Assembly: GCA_017456805.1 (NCBI GenBank)
Contig: JAFTIQ010000044.1
Span: forward strand, 1-16,289
Length of the DNA: 16,289 nucleotides
Direction of reading: 5' to 3'
Source: Lentisphaeria bacterium
Lineage (GTDB): Bacteria > Verrucomicrobiota > Lentisphaeria > Victivallales > UBA1829
Below are positions 6,078 through 13,899 of the stretch, in pieces (positions within the stretch are counted from its first letter, which is position 1; each line of letters opens with the position of its first letter). The notes beneath the pieces were generated by a model. It saw only the letters and a list, made by a program, of their open reading frames with translations. It was not told the origin of the DNA and searched no databases. Both the position numbers and the translations under genes were made by a program.

Positions 6078-8138
6078 ATGCAGCTGCAACCTTTCAATGA
6101 ATGCCGGAAGATTCTGGAAAAACAATTTGAACATGCCGTGTACTCAGAAGAGAACGCATGGTCCCTTCAGAAGATCCGGGAACAATGGGAAAAATACCGT
6201 CAGGAACATCCGGAAGAAGACCGGCTTGCGGAACAGGCTTATCTGATTTCGCTTGTTCTCCGCCATGCACCGGTTGCCGTGGAAAAAGGGAATCCGTTCC
6301 CGGGAAAATTGCAATGCGGAGATCTGTTTCAGGAAAGTTATTTTGCAGGGATCCATCTGGCAGAAAAACAAATCCCGGGAGTAAGTTTTGATCCGACAAA
6401 ATTGAATCAGGAAACGGGGATCATCTGGATGGTTGACCGCAGTCATGTTGCGCCGGATTGGGAAGCGATTCTCCGGCTTGGGATCCCGGGACTGATCGAA
6501 CGGGCAAAGCAGGGAGATTCTCCTTTTCACCGGGCAATCGTCACGGTATATGAGGCGCTTGCAGAATTCTGCCGGAGAGCAGGCAAATTGAATGAGAATC
6601 CGGTCTGTCTCCGGATCGCTGATCATGCCCCGGAAACATTGCATGAGGCGTTTTCCCTCGCAGTGATTTTTCACAATGTCATCGAATATGCCTTCCAGCT
6701 TGTCAGAAGCATGGGAAAATTCGATGCGCTGTATATTGATTTTTACCGGAAAGATCTGAAAGAAGGAAGATTGACAGAAGCTTCTGCCCGGGAATTGATC
6801 AAATATTTCTGGATCGAATTTTATGCACAGCATCAGGGCAGACATTACGGTAAAAATTTCTGTTTCGGGCCTGAAATCAATGAACTTTCCTATCTCGGCA
6901 TGGAAGTTTATTATGAAATGAACGTGGTCGATCCGAAGCTTTCCGTCCTTGTCCGGGAAGATACTCCGCAGGATTTCATGGAACTTTATGCAAAGTGCAT
7001 TCGTGATGGCAGGACATCCATTGTTTCATTGAACTACGATATGGTCGTGGAAAGTCTGATTCTTCACGGCAGGACGCCGGAAGATGCGGCAAATTTCATT
7101 CCGATCGGCTGTTACGAGCCCGCGGTTGCCGGAAAAGAAGTCTCCTGTTCCGGCGGAAATCTGCTGTATCTTCCGATCCCGCTGCTCAATGCAGTTTATG
7201 CAGAACGGGAGTATCCGGATTTTGAATCATTCAAAGAAGGCGTCAAACAGGAACTGCGCCGCTCTGTAAAACTCATGCAGGAACAGCAGATCCTTTGCGA
7301 TCTTTCCTGGAAATATGTGCATCCTGTTCCCCTGTTTTCCGGAACATTTGAATCCTGCATGACACGCGGAAGAGATGTCTCGGAAGCAGGGGCAGAATAC
7401 AACACTTCCGGATGTGTGATCTGCCATTTTGCGGATTTGATCGACTCCATGACAGCTGTGAAATATCTTGTTTTTGAACGGAAGCTCTGTACATTTCCGG
7501 AACTCCGCAACATTCTGCGTGACAATTGGGACGGATATGAGCGGCTCCGCCTGACAGCTCTGCGGGATACGGAAAAATGGGGAAACAACACTTCGTTTGC
7601 CGATGCACTGGGCAAAGAATTTGCCGCCTTTCTCTCTGAGCTCTTCTGGACTCTTCCCAACGGGCGGGGCGGAACATTTTTTCCGGCATTGTTCGGACAG
7701 CAAGTGGTGGAAGTCGGGGCGATGATCGGCGCTCTCCCCTCCGGGAGAAAGGCAGGAGAACCGGTTTCCAAAAACATGTGTGCTGCCCTTGGAATGGATC
7801 GGAAGGGAATCACCGGATTGATCAATTCCGTTCTGAAAATCGATATGCGCCAGTTCCCGAACGGAACTTGTACGGATATCATGCTTCATCCGAGTTCGGT
7901 TTCCGGAGAAAGCGGAATCAAATTACTGGTTTCGCTCATCCGAACCTTCCTCAAACATGGCGGAACAGGAATCCATTTCAACATCTTTGATGCCGATATT
8001 CTGCGGGATGCCATGAAACATCCGGAAAAATATGAAAATCTTCAGGTCAGAGTCTGCGGCTGGAACGTCCGTTTTACCGATCTCTCACCCGCAGCCCAGG
8101 AAACATTTGTCCGCGAAGCTGAATCTGCGGCATCTTGA
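6078..8138 (+). CDS. Short glycyl radical enzyme of the dehydratase/lyase (GDH/PDH/CutC) type, substrate unknown
   Basis: This 686-residue protein has a PFL-like barrel at about residues 1-550 and a C-terminal glycyl radical domain at about 560-686. The radical glycine is Gly661 in RVCGWNVRF, 25 residues from the end, exactly where the family places it. The thiyl cysteine is Cys345 in PIGCYEP, with Glu347 two residues on. Cys-x-Glu-Pro is the pattern of glycerol/propanediol dehydratase, choline TMA-lyase (GCVEP) and related C-O, C-N or C-S lyases. Pyruvate formate-lyase has two adjacent cysteines, so this is not PFL. Further family features are SMGKFDALYIDFYRKDL (the usual GR-x-D-Q-x-x-x-P-F/Y-Y segment) and the helix SMTAVKYLVFE. 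The Cys-to-Gly distance (316) is close to that of known members (about 330), but the N-terminus is about 90 residues shorter than in GDH. Valine of GCVEP is replaced by Tyr346. The activase follows after 13 bp in an operon. The substrate cannot be assigned. Confidence 0.88.
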   Translation: MQLQPFNECRKILEKQFEHAVYSEENAWSLQKIREQWEKYRQEHPEEDRLAEQAYLISLVLRHAPVAVEKGNPFPGKLQCGDLFQESYFAGIHLAEKQIPGVSFDPTKLNQETGIIWMVDRSHVAPDWEAILRLGIPGLIERAKQGDSPFHRAIVTVYEALAEFCRRAGKLNENPVCLRIADHAPETLHEAFSLAVIFHNVIEYAFQLVRSMGKFDALYIDFYRKDLKEGRLTEASARELIKYFWIEFYAQHQGRHYGKNFCFGPEINELSYLGMEVYYEMNVVDPKLSVLVREDTPQDFMELYAKCIRDGRTSIVSLNYDMVVESLILHGRTPEDAANFIPIGCYEPAVAGKEVSCSGGNLLYLPIPLLNAVYAEREYPDFESFKEGVKQELRRSVKLMQEQQILCDLSWKYVHPVPLFSGTFESCMTRGRDVSEAGAEYNTSGCVICHFADLIDSMTAVKYLVFERKLCTFPELRNILRDNWDGYERLRLTALRDTEKWGNNTSFADALGKEFAAFLSELFWTLPNGRGGTFFPALFGQQVVEVGAMIGALPSGRKAGEPVSKNMCAALGMDRKGITGLINSVLKIDMRQFPNGTCTDIMLHPSSVSGESGIKLLVSLIRTFLKHGGTGIHFNIFDADILRDAMKHPEKYENLQVRVCGWNVRFTDLSPAAQETFVREAESAAS

Positions 8139-8151
8139 AAGGAATCTGAAT

Positions 8152-9057
8152 ATGCTGGAAGCACATTATACTGATATCAAACGATTTGCAGTTCATGATG
8201 GTCCCGGGATCCGGACAACACTTTTTTTGAAAGGATGTCCGTTGAAATGTATCTGGTGTCACAACCCGGAAAGCATTTCCGGGAGACCGGAACTTGCCTT
8301 CTATGCGCACCGCTGTACCGATTGCGGGGCATGTTCGGAATACTGTCCGGAAAAGGCACATCAGATGATTCAGGGGAAACATCACTTTACAAGAGAAAAT
8401 TGCAAAGTCTGCGGAATCTGCGAAAAGGAATGTCCGAACTTTGCATTGAAAACCTATGGCAGAAAAATTTCCCTGAAAGAAGCCGTTGAAATCATGCTGG
8501 AAGACAGGATCTTTTATGAAGGTTCCAATGGCGGGATCACCATTTCCGGCGGAGAACCGCTGATGCAGAAAGAGTTTACTCTCGCACTTCTGAAAGAAAT
8601 GAAACAGCTGGGAATCCATACAGCTCTTGACACCTGTGCATTTGTTCCCGAACAGTCTCTGCGGGAAGCTCTTCCCGTGACAGATCTCTTTCTTGTGGAT
8701 TTCAAACATGCCGATCCGGAACAGCATTTCAAACTCACCGGGCAATCCAATGAACGGATCCGGAAAAATCTTATATTCTTATCAGATTCCGGGGCAAACA
8801 TTGAAATCAGGATCCCGTTTGTGCCGGGGTGCAACGATGATCTCCGCAATATGGAACAATCCGGAGAGTTTCTCGGAAAACTCAATCTGAGTGCCGTCAA
8901 ACTCCTGCCCTATCATTCTCTGGCGCGGAGCAAATATCTGGCTCTGGAAATGAAAGACACCATGCCGGAAGCGGAAGCCCCGTCAGAAGAGACGATTCAG
9001 TCAGCCGCAGAAATTTTACGTTCTTACGGTTTGAATGTAAAATCCGGCAGGGAATGA
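8152..9057 (+). CDS. Glycyl radical enzyme activating enzyme (radical SAM, with two extra 4Fe-4S clusters)
   Basis: This 301-residue protein reductively cleaves S-adenosylmethionine to install the glycyl radical on its partner (Gly661 of the upstream gene). The radical-SAM cluster motif C-x3-C-x2-C is at Cys29, Cys33 and Cys36 (KGCPLKCIWC), and the SAM-binding SGGEP is at 132-136. A ferredoxin-like insert carries two C-x2-C-x2-C-x3-C-P motifs, Cys55/58/61/65 and Cys84/87/90/94. This is typical of the activases of dehydratase/lyase-type glycyl radical enzymes and absent from the short PFL activase. DGPGIRTTLFLKGC is the conserved N-terminal signature. The ATG at 8152 is preferred to the in-frame ATG at 8032, because GAAAGGAA (from 8137) lies 8 nt before it and the earlier start would lie inside the partner gene. 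Spacing of 13 bp implies translational coupling. Confidence 0.93.
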   Translation: MLEAHYTDIKRFAVHDGPGIRTTLFLKGCPLKCIWCHNPESISGRPELAFYAHRCTDCGACSEYCPEKAHQMIQGKHHFTRENCKVCGICEKECPNFALKTYGRKISLKEAVEIMLEDRIFYEGSNGGITISGGEPLMQKEFTLALLKEMKQLGIHTALDTCAFVPEQSLREALPVTDLFLVDFKHADPEQHFKLTGQSNERIRKNLIFLSDSGANIEIRIPFVPGCNDDLRNMEQSGEFLGKLNLSAVKLLPYHSLARSKYLALEMKDTMPEAEAPSEETIQSAAEILRSYGLNVKSGRE

Positions 9058-9063
9058 TCAAAA

Positions 9064-9088
9064 AAAACTCCGGTGCTCCCGGAGTTTT
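9064..9088. terminator. Rho-independent terminator between converging operons
   Basis: AAAACTCCGG (9064-9073), loop TGCTC, then CCGGAGTTTT (9079-9088) form a perfect 10-bp stem. On the minus strand it is followed by seven T residues (plus 9061-9067), giving a strong terminator for the three-gene minus-strand operon that ends at 9107. On the plus strand the tract is only TTTTGAAT, so it ends the activase transcript less efficiently. Confidence 0.85.
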
Positions 9089-9106
9089 GAATATCTTCTT
9101 TCGATC

Positions 9107-11914
9107 TTACTGGTATTTCACCACCAGCATATTATAATATGCAAAGGCGGGAAGCGTGCAAACGACCTTACCGTCCTTCACTTCGAATTTCACAAGTTGC
9201 TCTACAACTTCATCTTTTTCATGAACATCATAAGGGCGCATTGCCTTTACAAGAACCGGCTTTTTCCCTTCAGGGATCGCAACGGTCACCTGCACATCCC
9301 TCAAGGTTGTGGGAGGAACGGTCCAGTTGAGATCCCATTTTTCCAGAGGATAAGGACGGACGAAGTGGACGATCACAGCTTCGGAATCATCATATTTTCT
9401 GGTGTAGACAAAATCTTCGTAAAGGAGTTTTGCCCTGGAACGGAGCTGTACTGTCTTTTTTGCCTGATTCTTGGGGAGAGCAATCAATTCTTTATCCCAG
9501 AGCAAGCCGCTGTAACGGGTCATAAACTGATCATAGGGCTGCATTGCCTGAATCCCCGGAGGCAGACACAGGATCGTATGATGATGCTGCGTTGCAAGAG
9601 TCAGCGCATGAAAATAACTGAGGGTTGTCCAGTAAAGGTTTCTCGGCAGACTTGCGATATCCGGATCAACATCAATACAGATATACCCGAAAATGATATT
9701 CCCCTTGTATTTCTGCACGATATAATCCCGCTGTTCCAGCATGTGATTCATCCAATATACGGGATTGCGTTCTTTCAATGCGGATTTATCGTTGAAACTG
9801 TGCTGGATCTCTGAAAGAAACATACTGTTGTAAACAGAAGTCAGTTCCCGGATATATTCATCTGAAACATCAATACCGCTTTCGACATCAACGCCCATTC
9901 CCATAGTGCGTTCCCACATTCCGAGACTGCGATACCAGCGGATCCCGTTGGGATTTGCCCCGTTGCACCAGGAACCGGCATTGGGGTTGTCCCGCCGGAG
10001 TTCCGTGTTCCAGGTCCGGGCAATACTGGCATTCAATGCAGCCAGATCTTTTCTGGTAAGTCCGGCGATATTGTATTTCCCCTCAAAGGTATAACCGGGC
10101 ATCACGCTGGGAGTATCATCAAGATAAACAATATCGAGTCCCCCGCGTTTTTTCTGATATTCCCGAACACTTTTTGCGCCGTACGCCACGCACTCCAGGT
10201 TGGAGAAATCAGCAATAAACGTATGGCAGGCAGAAATCTTCACATCAAGAAAGGTTCTTCCGTCGAGAATTTTTGCACGGCGGGCGGGTTCCAATTCTCC
10301 GGGAGAAGCAATTTCAAAAGGATCGGGAACGCCTCCGTAAAAGGGGTCAATTTCCGGCTGGCCGTTTTCTCCGTAAAGAATATATTCCGGATGTTTCCGG
10401 ACCTCTTCCAGACCAACCTGACCGGAAAAAGAGCGGCATTGATAAAATGAGACATGCACGAAGTCTTTCTCCCGCCACTTTCTGACTGACCGGATGAGGT
10501 TTTTCTTATTCATCAGACGGCGTTCATTGGAAAAGTATATCTGGTCATCAGTATCCTGCACGCCGAAATCGCTCTGTTCGTGTCCGAAAAGATGAAAGAC
10601 GTTCTGATACCGGCTGGTTCCATGGAGCATCACCCGCATGAACTCTTTGTTTGCCTGAAAGAATTCTCTTCCTTTTGCCAGAATGGTTCCGTTTTCATCC
10701 TGAACGATCACTTCGATCGCGCGTCCGAAAGATTCCGGTCCGACATTGAAATCGAACCGGAAAGAGTTCCGTCCGTTCCGCAGGATCAATTCCCTGTCGT
10801 ATACGGTTTTCGTATCATTGATTCCACTGTGCAAGACTCCTTTCAGGCGGACTTTTCTGGAGTTTCCGGAATTATTTTCCACGGAAAAGGAAACCATTGC
10901 ATCGTCATTTTCATAATAAAGGATCCTTCCGGGTTTGATTCCGGTAACCTGAAAAAGAGCCGTTTTCCCCGCTTCAGCTGCCGGTATTATCTTTTTTTTT
11001 TCGGGAGATGGAGCTGCCGCAGCCGCTTTTTCCAGAACGACTTTGCTGCCGGTCACTTTCCAAATGGCAAAACTCAATGCCATTGCACGGTTCAGCTTAT
11101 TCCGGCGGATCGTCTGCAATCCTTCCGTCAGAAGATACGGGCGGATCTCATTGGAATGTTTCAGGAGCTTTGCCGCAAGTGCATGACCGGGATTCTTTTT
11201 GACGAATTCCTGGAGAGCAGTATCCTGAGCGCGGTAAATCTCAATGCGTTTTTTCACTTCTTCATCCGGAACGATCTCTGCACCGCCATCGGTTTTGTGA
11301 AGTTTTCTCAAACGGCTTTCCGCTTCGCCCTCAGCAATAGCAAAAATATCATCTTTATCCACCCCGTAGATCAGGTCGACATTATCAATATCAATGGTCC
11401 CTTTGAGTGCCATCAGCGCCGGATGAAACGCTCCAACAGCATCGGTGCGTTTCATCACAAAAAGATAAGAAGTCCAATCCGGAGAATCGAATTCAAACGC
11501 AGCGGAATCTATTTTTGCATCAGCTTTGTTTGCTCCTTTTTTGGGATATACGAGGAAGGAAAGATAAAGAGCCCCTTTTCCGCGGACATCTATGCTGTAC
11601 GCGATATAGGGAGTATCTCCGGGTTTCCCGTAATCCGTTCCGCAAAACAGCATATCTTTTCCGGAAATCCGGGCAAATCTCCGGTTGTTTTTCTCCCGGA
11701 TGAATTCCACTGTTCCGTTTTTCCCGATACAATGCCAATAGGGAGACCACTGTTTTGCATCCGGACATTTAATCCCGTTTTTACGGAATTGTTCGATTGC
11801 TGCCGCATTGGGCGGATTTCCGCCGGCACTTTGAAAATTTCCGTTCCGGATGCGCGCCGATACCGATACACTCCCGAGCAATACCGCCAGACAAATCAAT
11901 GTGTGTTTTTTCAT
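9107..11914 (-). CDS. Secreted TIM-barrel-like putative glycoside hydrolase with N-terminal carbohydrate-binding-like region
   Basis: This 935-residue protein begins with a clear signal peptide: MKKH, a hydrophobic stretch of about 12 residues, and cleavage after SVSA at about 20. Residues about 22-190 look like a beta-sandwich of the carbohydrate-binding type, with NGNFQ ... W-x-P-Y-W and GTIDIDNVDLIY, the common NGDFE/DNV ends of such modules. A charged helical linker follows, then a second beta domain at about 320-430. A large alpha/beta region at about 430-830 has strand-like segments such as DIVYLDDTP (Asp599-Asp600), GVDVESGID and IIFGYICIDVD that could line a TIM-barrel active site. 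The last 100 residues form a beta domain with LRDVQVTVAIPEGKKP, a pattern met in GH66-like and related hydrolases. No family is firmly recognised and the acid pair is not certain. GGAAAGG 8 nt upstream sets the start. It is last in the operon, 15 bp behind its neighbour. Confidence 0.65.
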   Translation of the reverse strand: MKKHTLICLAVLLGSVSVSARIRNGNFQSAGGNPPNAAAIEQFRKNGIKCPDAKQWSPYWHCIGKNGTVEFIREKNNRRFARISGKDMLFCGTDYGKPGDTPYIAYSIDVRGKGALYLSFLVYPKKGANKADAKIDSAAFEFDSPDWTSYLFVMKRTDAVGAFHPALMALKGTIDIDNVDLIYGVDKDDIFAIAEGEAESRLRKLHKTDGGAEIVPDEEVKKRIEIYRAQDTALQEFVKKNPGHALAAKLLKHSNEIRPYLLTEGLQTIRRNKLNRAMALSFAIWKVTGSKVVLEKAAAAAPSPEKKKIIPAAEAGKTALFQVTGIKPGRILYYENDDAMVSFSVENNSGNSRKVRLKGVLHSGINDTKTVYDRELILRNGRNSFRFDFNVGPESFGRAIEVIVQDENGTILAKGREFFQANKEFMRVMLHGTSRYQNVFHLFGHEQSDFGVQDTDDQIYFSNERRLMNKKNLIRSVRKWREKDFVHVSFYQCRSFSGQVGLEEVRKHPEYILYGENGQPEIDPFYGGVPDPFEIASPGELEPARRAKILDGRTFLDVKISACHTFIADFSNLECVAYGAKSVREYQKKRGGLDIVYLDDTPSVMPGYTFEGKYNIAGLTRKDLAALNASIARTWNTELRRDNPNAGSWCNGANPNGIRWYRSLGMWERTMGMGVDVESGIDVSDEYIRELTSVYNSMFLSEIQHSFNDKSALKERNPVYWMNHMLEQRDYIVQKYKGNIIFGYICIDVDPDIASLPRNLYWTTLSYFHALTLATQHHHTILCLPPGIQAMQPYDQFMTRYSGLLWDKELIALPKNQAKKTVQLRSRAKLLYEDFVYTRKYDDSEAVIVHFVRPYPLEKWDLNWTVPPTTLRDVQVTVAIPEGKKPVLVKAMRPYDVHEKDEVVEQLVKFEVKDGKVVCTLPAFAYYNMLVVKYQ

Positions 11915-11929
11915 ATTTGAATCCTTTCC

Positions 11930-13876
11930 TTAATTTTGATTGATCTTACTGCAATTGAGAAGGAATTTCTTCCAGCCATCCCCCTTCCAGAACGGTCTGG
12001 CAGGATCTCCATGGGGCGCCATTGTACAGGCAATCACGGTTCCTTTTCCGTATTTCATCTTTACAATTGCAGGATATTCCCCAGCTTTGGCAAGGACGAC
12101 GGCTCCTGGTTTCAGCTGCATTTTGTGAAGCCACGGCACATCAGGCGCGGTGGAAAAATCAACTCCCTCCAACTCCGGATGAGATCCGGTTGCTGTCAAA
12201 GTGTAACTTTTTCCCTTTCCAGCCCAGCCGAGATCAAAAGGTTTCATATTGATAAAGGGAACGAACTGTTCAAATGGAGTCCCTTCGTATTCTCCTGCAC
12301 CATAGGAGTAAAAACCGCCGGTGATAACAAGCGTTCCGCCGTGAGAGATCCAATGACGGATCATTTCCAATCCTTCAAAACGCAGACATTTGAAATTGAC
12401 GTTGCACATAAAAATCGTGCGGTAGCGGAACAGCTCTTCAAAGGTGGCAGGGAAACTTCCGATCCCGCTCGGATGCGCATTCCGCCAGGAAATTTCCGTC
12501 CCCGAATCGTTCCGGAATGTTTCATAAATTTTCAGATGATCTGTATAAAGTCCGAAGAGAACAAGCATCCGGTTCTTATCTCCGGGGAACTTTTTGATTT
12601 TGGAGAAATCCGGCAGATCCATCTTTTTGATTTTGACCGGAGGTTTGACCCGGTAAGCAGAACCGCGTCCGCCAGCCAGCACTGCGGCTCCGGCACCCAT
12701 GGTTCCATAGAAAAATCTGCTGTTATATTCCGTTTTTTCATTCACATAATGATATTCAAAATTCTCTTTGTAATCCTTTCCGTCAGAGAGTACGGCCTTG
12801 ATCACAATCTCTTCTTTTCCCGGAATCTCCAGTGTGAATGTCCGGATTTTGGAATCCAATGTTCCAACAGCAAAACGTTTTTCCGCAATCATTGTTTTGT
12901 TTTTATGGGAATACACTCTGACGATGAGCTCCATCCCATTTTTCACGCCGGACTTGGAAACCAGATCTGTTTTGATTTGAATCCCTGTTCCGGTTTCATC
13001 TGCGCGGATCCCAGTGGCAATTCCGCCTTTGGCAAACGTAACACGCTCAAAACCGGATACAGGATACACCTGATATTCCGTTTGAAAACTCTTTCCGGCA
13101 GGAAGCATGATGTTTTCCATCATCCATTCCCCGGTGATCCCGCAGGAATAGGTACGGTCCAGATAGTTATAATCGAACTCAAATACCATGTTGAAATCTT
13201 TGAGATCATTGACACTGAACCATCCGGCGACGGGATCATTGATAAACATTTTTCCGATGGTTTTGGTTCCGGGGGTGAGAACCGGTCCGACGATTCCTTC
13301 GCCGGAGGGAATATCCCAGCGGAAACTCTGATTATTTCCGGTCATACGGAATCCGTGCTGGAAATGAAATGCTCCGGAACGGGATTTTTCCGTGGGATTC
13401 TTCAACTCCATTTTCACTTTCACGATATCAGAACCATCTTCCAGAATAATCGTCTTTACGATCTGAAGTCCAATGAGTTCTTCATCTGTTTTGAGTTTGA
13501 GAGACTGGGCTGCTGAACGGTTTCCTTTCCCACCGCCGAGAGCCGGAACTGTCAAACTGAGTCTGACAGCAGAAGCCCCTTTTATTTTTACAATTTCTGC
13601 ATGATACTTGAGATGCATCAAACCGCTGGGATATTTATATTTTGCCCAATGATCAATAAAAAATCCTTCATCGGATCCGAATTTCACAAGTTCCTGTTTC
13701 CGATCTTTCAGATAAAAACTGACCGTTCTGCCTCCTTTTCCGGGGGCGATCCGCAGGATCACTTTATCATTCTCCAAAGTATATACCTGTTCCCCATGAT
13801 AAACTTCCTGCCTGACCGTTCCCGCAAAAATGGAAGAGACTGTTATAAACAGAAGAAATAACAGTAATCTTTTCAT
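11930..13876 (-). CDS. Secreted protein: galactose-mutarotase-like beta domain plus glutamine-amidotransferase-like domain
   Basis: This 648-residue protein has a signal peptide (MKRLLLFLLFITVSSIFAG, cleavage near 18-19). Residues about 25-280 form a beta-rich domain that starts by describing a ligand surface (YTLENDKVILRIAPGKGGRTVSF). This is the opening of mutarotase-like or GH-associated super-sandwich domains, which bind sugars. A second beta domain fills about 285-400. Residues about 440-645 resemble the class-I glutamine-amidotransferase-like fold used as the middle domain of GH42 beta-galactosidases and ThuA-type proteins: MLVLFGLYTDH, then YRTIFMCNVN, then LEMIRHWISHGGTLVITGGF, and a final ALV-type strand GKGTVIACTMAPHG. 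The nucleophile cysteine of true amidotransferases is not evident, so it is probably not a glutaminase. It sits between two hydrolase-like genes (23 bp and 15 bp gaps), which suggests a role in polysaccharide binding or processing in the periplasm. AGAAAGGAAA precedes the ATG. Confidence 0.6.
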   Translation of the reverse strand: MKRLLLFLLFITVSSIFAGTVRQEVYHGEQVYTLENDKVILRIAPGKGGRTVSFYLKDRKQELVKFGSDEGFFIDHWAKYKYPSGLMHLKYHAEIVKIKGASAVRLSLTVPALGGGKGNRSAAQSLKLKTDEELIGLQIVKTIILEDGSDIVKVKMELKNPTEKSRSGAFHFQHGFRMTGNNQSFRWDIPSGEGIVGPVLTPGTKTIGKMFINDPVAGWFSVNDLKDFNMVFEFDYNYLDRTYSCGITGEWMMENIMLPAGKSFQTEYQVYPVSGFERVTFAKGGIATGIRADETGTGIQIKTDLVSKSGVKNGMELIVRVYSHKNKTMIAEKRFAVGTLDSKIRTFTLEIPGKEEIVIKAVLSDGKDYKENFEYHYVNEKTEYNSRFFYGTMGAGAAVLAGGRGSAYRVKPPVKIKKMDLPDFSKIKKFPGDKNRMLVLFGLYTDHLKIYETFRNDSGTEISWRNAHPSGIGSFPATFEELFRYRTIFMCNVNFKCLRFEGLEMIRHWISHGGTLVITGGFYSYGAGEYEGTPFEQFVPFINMKPFDLGWAGKGKSYTLTATGSHPELEGVDFSTAPDVPWLHKMQLKPGAVVLAKAGEYPAIVKMKYGKGTVIACTMAPHGDPARPFWKGDGWKKFLLNCSKINQN

Positions 13877-13899
13877 TGATTTATTTCCTTTCTGAGAGA

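Noticed and set aside
6078..8138. Pyruvate formate-lyase
   Set aside because: PFL has two adjacent active-site cysteines and no Cys-x-Glu-Pro. Here a single Cys345 is followed by Tyr-Glu-Pro, and the activase has the long two-cluster form.
11936..13516. Plus-strand open frame of 526 codons opposite the secreted mutarotase-like gene
   Set aside because: It lacks a ribosome-binding site and recognisable domains and is fully antisense to a well-supported gene. The CCGGAA-rich codon use keeps antisense frames open; the same holds for 10580-11920 and 3006-4157.
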